Shown here: one piece after another, positions 55,722 through 64,000 of the stretch
Layout: each line of letters begins with the position of its first letter
Numbering within the stretch: the stretch's first letter is position 1
Assembly: GCA_001051155.2 (NCBI GenBank)
Contig: JYIP02000008.1
Span: 186,001 to 250,000 of the forward strand
Length of the DNA stretch: 64,000 bases
Reading direction: 5' to 3'
Origin: Chrysoporthe austroafricana
Lineage: Eukaryota > Ascomycota > Sordariomycetes > Diaporthales > Cryphonectriaceae
Notes under the pieces: model-generated
Seen by the model: the letters and a program-made list of their open reading frames with translations, nothing else
The model's database searches: none
Told to the model about the DNA's origin: nothing
Position numbers and translations under genes: made by a program

Positions 55722-56881
55722 AATGGGATACAGAACGGGTGGGATTTCCTCTGGCATTTCTGGCGTCGATTGCTTGATGGTTTTTAACAAGAATTGGGCG
55801 GCGGGTCAAGGGCGAACTGCGAACAAGGGACACGAGGTTGTCTTAGTGCAGTTTGGAATGAAAACAGATTCGGCATACCTGCGGCCTCTTGACGACGAAC
55901 GGATATGCAAGGGTCATGTGTGATACTGCCGAGGAAAAGGCGGACTCGAGATCTCCGCCAAATCAAAAAAATGATCTCAACCCACGCTTGGCTTGCTTTA
56001 TGACTGCTGATAGGATGAACGCCTTTTAAGGTTCTCATCTCATGATCTATATGGCAAATCTACCAAGATTGAGCATTAGATGTGATCCGTGCTGACAAAG
56101 GACAGGATGTGAATGCTGCACATCACAAGGCGGACCCATTTCCAATCAAGGCATTTTGGCCTGCTATGTCTTGTCCCAATAACTAGCTCAACCATCATAA
56201 AATTACTCTCACTTTCACGTGCGACGACTCCTACGAGCACACGCCAACACGTACGGATATGCTAGTTTAGACAACCACTGTGATCACGTGGTTACTCAAC
56301 ACGGAAGCTCGAGCCGGCCGGCGATTACCGTGACAGGCCGTACGCCATCCTTTCGTACACTCAAGGCGATGGCGAAGTGGCGTCTGAATTCCAGGATTCT
56401 GACAAGCGGAAGCCCAAGCCAGGGCCATCTACATACGCAGCCAGTAAGAAACAGCCTGGCCATGAGGGTAGATGGCTTCGAGTTCGAATGACCTCGCCCA
56501 CTTATCATCAAGTTCCCAAGATGGCAGTGTTGTCATCTTATTCTTGACGTTGACATACATCTGGCCTTTTCAATAATTTCAATAATTAGGAACATCTTCT
56601 GTGCTTCGATAAAAATCCCATCGCGGCATCACGGGCCCAGGTCTTGAGCTGCGTAATGTCACTTTGTGCTCAGAAGCGACGCCATTCCCTCGCCTTCTCG
56701 TACCTTAGGTGGTAAGCTCAGCGTACCCTTACGCGAGTTACTCTTCCTTCCCTTTTAATAGATACCTTGCAATCATTGTATAATTTGAATTTGCCCAAAT
56801 GCGATAGGACACAAATGCAAGTCATCGAACCATGCTTCCGAATTCTGACCCGAAATGCCTGAATCTCTTCCAAACCTCCAT
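55722..56881. other. Convergent intergenic region, RPS11/HeLo-like gene
   Basis: 1.16 kb between stop codons. No conserved frame or RNA gene. Moderately AT-rich. Confidence 0.5.
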
Positions 56882-58688
56882 TCAGATTGTTGAGGTCATC
56901 GCGGACTGCAGTCTCATGTCATTCTCCAGCCTGGCAATGACCGCTTCGTGGAACTCCTGGGCAAGCTTTTCGTCGTCCAAGCATGCGACAGACAGAATGT
57001 TTTCCAGACACCATTCTACAGCACTTTTGTAGTTTATGCCGCCGTTCTCCAAGACCGATGTAACCATTCGCGATGCTGCTTCTTTCTTGCCAAGGATTGA
57101 GTCCATGTCCATATCTGGAGTGATGGCCAGGTCGTCGATTTGCTTGCCGATGATGATTTGGATGAGGAGTAGCCCCAATGATAGAATGGTCAGATCCATG
57201 GGCCTGAACATCGTCTGTGTGGGTAATTGACGAGTGTTCAAGGAAGACTTGGAAAGAGATTTTGCCAAGAATGGACGGTCCAGATAGTACGAATAGCAAG
57301 CTGGTGTTCGTTCCTCTCTAAGGAACACGATGTCATCTGACGTAACGATGCTCACCAGCCATGGGGTGTTGTACAGATGGACAATGCTGTAGGACAGAGA
57401 AACGGCCACTTTTAGTCTTTCGAGATATGTGAAATGACTCAGCCCAGAGTTGTGGCCTTCTAATATTGAATGGAGAGTGACGACGGTCAGATTTTCTGGT
57501 TGGCAATCTTGGTGGTACAGATTGAATCGGCTTGACTTGTTGGAGATGTATCCACAACAGTCTGGTGCCATTGTATTGCCTTTGCCTTTCTGAAGCATAT
57601 GGCAGAGGTTAGTGATGGCTGATGCTTGCGGGACGGAGCGTAAGTGTACGGATGTGGACAAATATGGGGAACTCCGAGTTCCTTGTTGTGAGATCGAGAT
57701 CGTAGTCTGCGTCGTCCGTGTTGTGGTGAGTGATGAGGAGAACCGGACAATTCGAGATTTGGAATGCGATAGATCTGACGACGAAGTAGATGGTGGTGTA
57801 GGGAGCGCAAAATGATTCTCTGCCAGCTGAACGCGGACTCTATCCCAACGCTGAGATTGTCTCTGACCGTCACTCCCTATCACGACGCCGAAATCGAGGG
57901 ACCTCGCGGTCTCTTCCTCCTCATCCCCTGGAATCATTACACCCTTTCTAGGTGCCATCTCAAGCCCTAGGTTGTGTGAAGTGGTACAACTGCATGTTAT
58001 AGCACTTTGGAGAGCTGCATATATGCCCTGAGATAGCTTCCGGATCAGTCGAGCCAATTTGGCCTGCGAGCGCGAGCGACGAGTAGGTTCCAGCTCGCAG
58101 TTTTGGTTGACCAAGGTGGTAAGACGACCGTTCCCATCTTTCAGTCGAAAGAGGATCTCAACATAATCCTTTTTTCTCAGTGTGAAATAAGTTCGATGTT
58201 TGAGTTCTGCTAATATGGAGCCGCGGTCGACCAATTTTGTCTATGTGAATCTATTAGTCATCTAATATGCCTTCAACCAGTTCAAGAGTACCTATGTAGC
58301 CTCTAGATGGGTGATTATTTCGCACCTTTCCATTCTCACCGATGGCAAGTTTTTGTTGAAGCTCCTGTACAGCTTTTCGCATCTCTTCAATACGCTCTTG
58401 AAATACTTCGAAAGACAGCCAAAGTCGCAATCGAACGTCGTCATTATACCTTGTCCAGTCTGGTCCAAAGGGATCCTGAATCATATCGTCGAGCGCATTG
58501 TCCGGAACAATCCCTTTGAGTAGAGTCTCGCAGGTGTTTTGTAAGATCAGCTGCTCCGTCTTGAAGTCGCGAATCATAAACTCTAGATCTCGCCTCACGT
58601 TCTTCATCGATGAAAGGATGTCTCGGTAAGTCTCTAATGCTTGTATCGCCACCGGGATGACCCCTAGAACGAGGCCGGCGACCTCCAT
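56882..58688 (-). CDS. HeLo-like N-terminal domain protein with DUF7580 C-terminal region
   Basis: Exons 58326-58688 and 56882-58240; the 85-bp intron (donor GTGCGA, branch GACTAAT, acceptor CATAG) is the only one that keeps the frame, because a stop lies directly before the second exon. The protein has 573 aa. The start is MEVAGLVLGVIPVAIQALETY, the short hydrophobic helix typical of HeLo/HeLo-like domains; an upstream in-frame GTG is ignored. Helical residues continue to about 150. The C-terminal region (about 320-573) has LERLKVAVSLSYSIVHLYNTPWL, SIVTSDDIVFL, LTILSLGLLLIQIIIGKQID and the AVEWCLEN motif near the end, a DUF7580 pattern with a faint protein-kinase C-lobe look but no catalytic residues. 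HeLo domains in other fungi form membrane-damaging assemblies in heterokaryon incompatibility. Activity here is unproven. Confidence 0.75.
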
Positions 58689-59171
58689 CACGGCTGATTC
58701 GAGACTCAGAGAACCTGAAGCTGAGAGGCATCAAATAGTCAATTGGTGAGAGATTGACCACGAGGTGGATGTGTGGATGATACAGCGAGAAAGCTGAATG
58801 GATGGGACGAAGATGTGAGAATTCGAAGACTCCCTAGATCAGCCTCAAATATGAACACTTTCAATGAGATAGTGCACGAGTTCAGATACTCCTATGTCCC
58901 TCTTGCCGGACGATATTGTGCGGCGAGCGAAGCATTTGCCGAGTCTTGTGGAAGATTGCGGTATTACATGCCCTACAAGCGGGTCTGGTCCATTGAGCCG
59001 CAGGCTGACTGCATGGGCGGGCACCAATCACTGCTTTCCAATGCGCGAAACATGTAAAGGGCCACAGAAGATTCAAGGCTCAATCTCAGGCTATCATTTA
59101 CTCATGCCGGTCTCAAATCCCTGTTTCGGCGTTCATCCGCTTTCTCACAAATCTCGCCTGCCTCACCGCGA
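58689..59171. promoter_or_regulatory. Divergent promoter, HeLo-like/zinc-finger pair
   Basis: 483 bp between the start codons of the two accessory genes; they can share regulatory sequence. No clear TATA box. Confidence 0.45.
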
Positions 59172-62100
59172 ATGCTTGTCATGAATGTGCGACGAGAGAA
59201 AATCCCCTCCTTAGTTACCGAGAGTTTGAAGGGGCTGGAGCAGTTGCTAGCTATTCTGAACTCACAGGACTCCTTTCTCGAGGCAAAAATCGCACGATCT
59301 CACCTCGCAAGGTTCAAGCTATGGGCAGGGAGCTTGGGCGCCCATCGCGCTTCCGGGACACGCTCACTGGAATATCGACTTCGCGATGCCTCGTCCATCC
59401 GAAAACATCTCATTTCCCTGCTCGACGACTTAAAAGACCTAGTTTGCAGAGAAGGTAAGTACTCGGACCTTCTAGAACACGTCACACGGTCTCCGAAATG
59501 CTAACACACTCAGCTTTACCTTTATTGCAATGTGCGCATAAAGAGGCAAAGACAGAATTTGAGGCGGATCCAACGGATGAGGAATTGGAGGCATACTTCG
59601 ACGATGATGAGGAAGGCGAGCAGGATGAATTGCCCATTTCACAAGGGGCCGAGTTCAGCCAAATCCTATCCCAGATCGGAGGAGTCATCGACTGCCTTTT
59701 AAGGCTGTCGGTCACAATCAGCAACCCTGCACCTCATGACAGATTCAAGTCCAGAGCGGGTGTCGAGCTTGGATCTTATTACGAGCTGTACGATATCCAG
59801 CACGTAAAAGAGAAATTTCCGGGTTTAAGTACCCAGATTGCCGAAAGGCTGGGCAAGACACTCACTCAGCGACGCCGTTACTTCAAGTACAGGGAAGACC
59901 ATCATTGCCGACTGTCAGAAGGAGTAGATGGGGAAGACGATGGAGCGAGCAAAGGGAGAGCTACAACCGTAGCATCTTCTTTACCTCAGCAGCTCAAAGA
60001 CGTGGATAGTATGAACCTTATCGTGGCGGACGATGATCGTTCTGAGATCTCGGTGACATCATATGCGCCTTCAACTGTTGACCAGACTGAGCTTCGCGTG
60101 CCGCCCATTCCCAAAGAACATGTCGACGGGCCGTTTCTGTGCCCATTTTGCTATGTCTTCATATCGATAGATACGAGACATGAATGGAAGTAAGTACAGT
60201 TACCAGGCACCTCTCCCAACTGTTCCAGCAGCATCCTAACATTCTCATCCTAGAAAACATGTTTTCCGAGACTTGCGGCCATACGTCTGCCTTGCAGAGA
60301 CTTGCAGTGCCGCAGATCAAGACTTCCAGCGGAGGAAAGACTGGGCCCATCACATGTTGCAAGAACACTGGAGGGCCTGGACCTGCCCCTTCGGCTGTGC
60401 TAGCGTGTTCGATTCCCCCACCACTCTACGCCATCACCTCACCAATCTCCATTCTGCAGCCGTTTCTGAACATAATGTTGGATCCGTCGCGTGTCTCAGC
60501 AGCAAAGTCGACCTCAAGCGGGCTGAAGGCACATGCCCATTGTGTTGCGAGACTGAAATCAAGTCAAGTCGTCAATACCAGTCTCATGTTGGGCATCATC
60601 TTGAACAGCTGACTCTTTTTGTTCTTCCTCCACAAGGGGAGGACGGAGAAAATTTCGGAAGCGATGGAGAGAGCGACGACAACAACGATGATTCCATCCA
60701 GGATGAGACGGCCGACTCAGACGCCGACCGCTATGATGTAGCCGCTCTAAAGGAGGCACTACAGCGAGCCACAAAGGAACGGGATAACTGGAAGGCTAGA
60801 TTCATGGATGTTGATTTAAAGCTTCCCAAGAACCAGAAGGTCGTCGGGCACTCGTATGATACCTGGCTGGAGGAGAGTAAAGAGGGTCTTAAGCAGGATA
60901 TTAGGACGAGACCTCCTTCGGATCTTCCCCCAAATCCTACTTCCAGGTCCGAAATCGCCTCTCTACAGGACCAACTACGGTGGACCGTCAGCGCGTTGGA
61001 CTATTGGAAGGCTAGGGCCAATGAAGCCGACGAGATATTGCACAAGCAAGCTCTCGAGATATCGAATAGCAAGCCGGAGCATGACAAGAAAGAACATCCG
61101 CCACTACCCATTTCACCTGACGCCACGAGCGAAGTGAATACCGCAGGCGCTGGCATCTCTGATACACCGGTGCCTGCCGCCAATCCGCCAGACCAAGTGC
61201 AGCAGGGCAGAGACGAGCCGCCGCAAACAGATTCAGTCCTGATACCAACGACAGAAGACGACGACCGATACACTATCCCAAGCCCAAGAGCGATTTTCGA
61301 AGCACCTTCACACAATCCCATCACGAAACCAGGGCAAAAGCTACACTCCCTGAGCAGGGACGATGAAGGCGAAGACCTACCCAGTGGAACCTCTATTCGT
61401 GAGCCGGATCCCTCATGGGGGAGACATCAAGACATCAAACCCCAGAACATTCTGTACTTCAAAGGGGACCCGACCCGTGATCTCACACACAATTCCTTTG
61501 TTATTTCGGATTCGGGACTGGCCAAAGTACATCGTGACGTTACTGAATCTAACATCCCAGGCAAAGAGCTCCTGGACACGCTTACTTATCGACCGCCTGA
61601 GTTTGACATAGATTCTAAACAAAGCGGCGACTTGAGGCCAGAGGAAGGAACAGATCAGGCTTACAGGGAAGCAGGAGCTCAAATGGGATCCATGCAGGAG
61701 AGCACATACCGACCAGTCACTGAGTCGCCCAAAGAATCGTCAAGAGTACTCTACGACTATTACCCGACAAGAGGGCGTTCACCGCCGACTCCGATACCGA
61801 GGAACTCGGGCATCTACCGCGAGTATAATGAGGGCGACGGCAACACGTTTGACGACGACGAGGCTCGTGTTATGGTGGTACCCAGGTCTACGATAGGCCG
61901 ACACAGAAGGAGATCTTGGTCACTCAGCTTCACGAGGGACCTCTTCGCTGGCGAGAATAACGAACAATCACAGCCAGTGGACGAAAAGCTCGATTACGAG
62001 GCCGTCGAGAAACGGCGGATGACCCAGGCAGAGAAGGCCGCCGAAGAGAAAAGTGAAGAGTCTGAGGCCGAGATACGCCGCTTGATTCGTGATCGCCTAC

Positions 62101-62714
62101 TGGAAAGCGGCATACCGGAGGACGACATTGAAGCGATCTTGATGGGGAAGAAGGTCCCAGGACAACCATCGTCACCTGCACCACCGGGCCCCGGGCCTTC
62201 CAACAGGCAGATGACGTATACGCGCATGGCACGGAAGCACCTCAGCATTGAGGCGCTGAGAGCGAAAGCCGTCGAGTTTGAAATTGACACGGTAAGCCAG
62301 ACGTCTTATCTACCATCTTCTCTGATGCCACGAGATTTTCTTTACACCCGTGGATAATGAATGCACTTCCAACTGCGAAGATGAAGTAGGATACTCATAG
62401 CCGCTCCCTAACAGAACCCCGACTACGTGATTATCAAGCGCTGGGTACCTCCCGAGGAGCAGGAGGAGCTCTGGTCGCTGACCAGGATAATTCGCGAGGA
62501 TCGTGAGAAGATCACTACTACGCTAACTACCAAGGACCGCATTCACAACGACCAACACTGGAGGGCCAGTGATGGTGATATAGAGCCAATACACAAGAAG
62601 CCACGTGAGCAGACCCCGTCGCCTAATGTCCTCATGTACCTCGCCGGTGCGCATTGGGATGACAACACGAACGAAACAACAAACGTCACGGAAGAGGCTC
62701 CTGAAGACATATAG
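59172..62714 (+). CDS. Large C2H2-type zinc-finger protein with kinase C-lobe remnant and DUF8035 tail
   Basis: Exons 59172-59454, 59514-60189, 60254-62291 and 62415-62714; all phases agree (CRE-A-LPLLQ; HEW-K-KHVF; EIDT|NPDYV). The protein has 1098 aa. Residues 1-100 are a helical domain (IPSLVTESLKGLEQLLAIL, FKLWAGSLGAHRASG) common to fungal AcuF-type zinc-finger proteins. An acidic linker precedes the fingers (about 300-410: FLCPFCYVFI..HEWKKHVFRDLRPYVC, then TCSAADQDFQRRKDWAHHMLQEHW, CPFGC..LRHHLTNLH). Residues about 700-790 are a kinase C-lobe fragment: HQDIKPQNIL (711), ISDSGLAKVH (739) and TYRPPEFD (766), without an N-lobe or C-terminal lobe. The end (about 925-1040) is DUF8035-like: TYTRMARKHLSIEALR and VIIKRWVPPEEQEELW. 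Role unknown. Divergent from the HeLo-like gene. Confidence 0.78.
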
Positions 62715-64000
62715 CTACCGTTTCACCCGGGGGGGGGGATAGAGGGAGGTCGTGTCGTGGTCGGGGTTCGAAGCAACGGGCCAAGGCGAGAAGTGGGACG
62801 CATTAGCCTTGAATGCCCTGCGCTTCATTATAAATGATTAATGTATTACTAGAAGATTAGGCTGTCAACCTGAAGTATTGCTCAGAATCAGGCGGACGAA
62901 AACAGGGCCGATTGTGTCACAGGCATAGCTGATCTACTTTAATTCCTGACAGCTCATTTAGCCCAGACACAAAACATAAAGTGGATACCTAGGTAGTAGT
63001 TGAAGCTTGATCTCATGAGGTATTGTCTAAATCCCACATATCCACCAGGTACATGATATATTGTGGTCTACCTAGAGACCCTCTTCATCTTCATGTTAGG
63101 CCAGAACGGTTTGGACAACGGCGTGGGCCCAATGACTAGGGATACGAGGGCGGGCTATAAGATATGTAGCCCCCAAGCGATTAGTAGGCCTGACGAGCTT
63201 TGTAGTCTAGCCAGGAGTTTTCTAAATACCTAAGGTAGTCGAAGGAACAGCGACAAGAATGAAATTAACGCTAGCCATACTTGTTTAATAACTTTTTAAG
63301 AAGCAGGGGACGGAACCCGATAGTGACTATAAAAGCTAGTGGAAGGTCAATGGTGTTGAAATCCTCCATGAGTCTCGGAGCACATGAGCACGTCATATTA
63401 AACATACGACACGCCAGGTGAGATATTCGATAGGGAAGTCCAACGTGACGAACTTGTCTTGAATGCTCGAGTAAGTGAGACACATCTATCTTTTGATATT
63501 AGCCTTACTTCCTACACCTTGCCGTCCAAATACCTAGCGGCTATATACAAGAGGGATTATATATATTATATACGGCTTTGTTTGCTTATATACGAAGTGA
63601 GGACTCTTTTTTCTAATTTCTTGTGAAAGCGGAACGTTATGCGTCAGTTCCCAACTCATGCCCAAATACGGAGGCCACCAAAACCTTTCTTCTAAATCAG
63701 CGTCTCCCGTCCGCTGGACGTGTGATACCTTTATATCACACTCCCTCTATCGAGAAACATGTGCTGGTGTGCATTTCGATATATCTAATAACAGAAGGAA
63801 TCACAATCCATCAAAAATATTACTGTCTACTGTACACCCTCCATAGATGTGCTCTCACTGGCTTTCCCTTGTGTAAGAAAATCCTCCAACGACCTTGCAG
63901 ACCTTTTCCCGCAGTCCTGCCCCATCAAGATGGCACATATGGCTTCCATTTGCGAAGGTGATCCAGCGTACACGGGGAATTAGCTCAAAAAATGGCACGG
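62715..64000. other. AT-rich right end without a gene
   Basis: 1.3 kb after the zinc-finger gene. Begins with a G10 run (62729-62738), then becomes AT-rich with TATA-dense stretches (about 63540-63600) and several near-identical CTACCTAG/CCTAGGTAG-type words. No reading frame with recognisable protein content and no complete mobile element; a decayed repeat is possible. Confidence 0.45.

Noticed and set aside
1..64000. CRISPR arrays, rRNA, tRNA, prophage or intact transposon
   Set aside because: Looked for on both strands; none seen. Short tRNAs cannot be fully excluded without a dedicated covariance search.

Overview
The window is nuclear DNA of a filamentous ascomycete, most likely a Sordariomycete. 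Genes sit on both strands and most carry short introns (about 50-270 bp) with GTAAGT/GTATGT-type donors, CTGAC/CTAAT-like branch points and CAG/TAG acceptors. Products include fungal-specific families: Zn2Cys6 factor, DUF7025-type AAA ATPase, sedolisin, HeLo-like/DUF7580 and DUF8035 proteins. I rebuilt the gene models by hand by joining reading frames at GT..AG sites that keep phase. I saw no tRNA, rRNA, CRISPR, prophage or intact transposon.

Layout. 1-2837 (-): an Sfp1-like C2H2 regulator, cut by the left edge, with a gene-free GC-rich block of about 6.3 kb upstream. 9195-16611: RCF2 (+, respiratory supercomplex factor), a six-bladed kelch protein (-) and DUS3 tRNA dihydrouridine synthase (+). 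16612-24302: a five-exon AAA ATPase (-), a secreted sedolisin peptidase (+) and a DUF2306 membrane protein (-). 25587-32671: a Zn2Cys6 transcription factor (+), ATG14 (-), a small conserved-looking orphan (+) and a DUF3807-like protein with an unresolved 5' gene model (+). 34197-41982: casein kinase 2 alpha (+), an Scm3-like CENP-A chaperone (-) head-to-head with ATG6/beclin (+), and an alpha/beta hydrolase (-). 42675-48963: accessory genes, namely an F-box/2EXR-like protein (-), an SR-rich Cys-pair orphan (+) and a membrane/coiled-coil/CPCC orphan (-). 49843-55721: SPC7/KNL1 (-) head-to-head with RPS11 (+). 56882-62714: a divergent pair, a HeLo-like/DUF7580 protein (-) and a large zinc-finger protein (+) that carries a decayed kinase C-lobe and a DUF8035 tail. 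62715-64000: AT-rich, no gene.

Functional links. Two subunits of autophagy PI3-kinase complex I (ATG14, ATG6) lie about 10 kb apart. Two centromere/kinetochore proteins (Scm3-like, Spc7) lie about 11 kb apart. The best candidate for something undescribed is the divergent HeLo-like / zinc-finger-kinase-remnant pair at the right end. It has the architecture of fungal allorecognition or cell-death modules, but no function is proven here.
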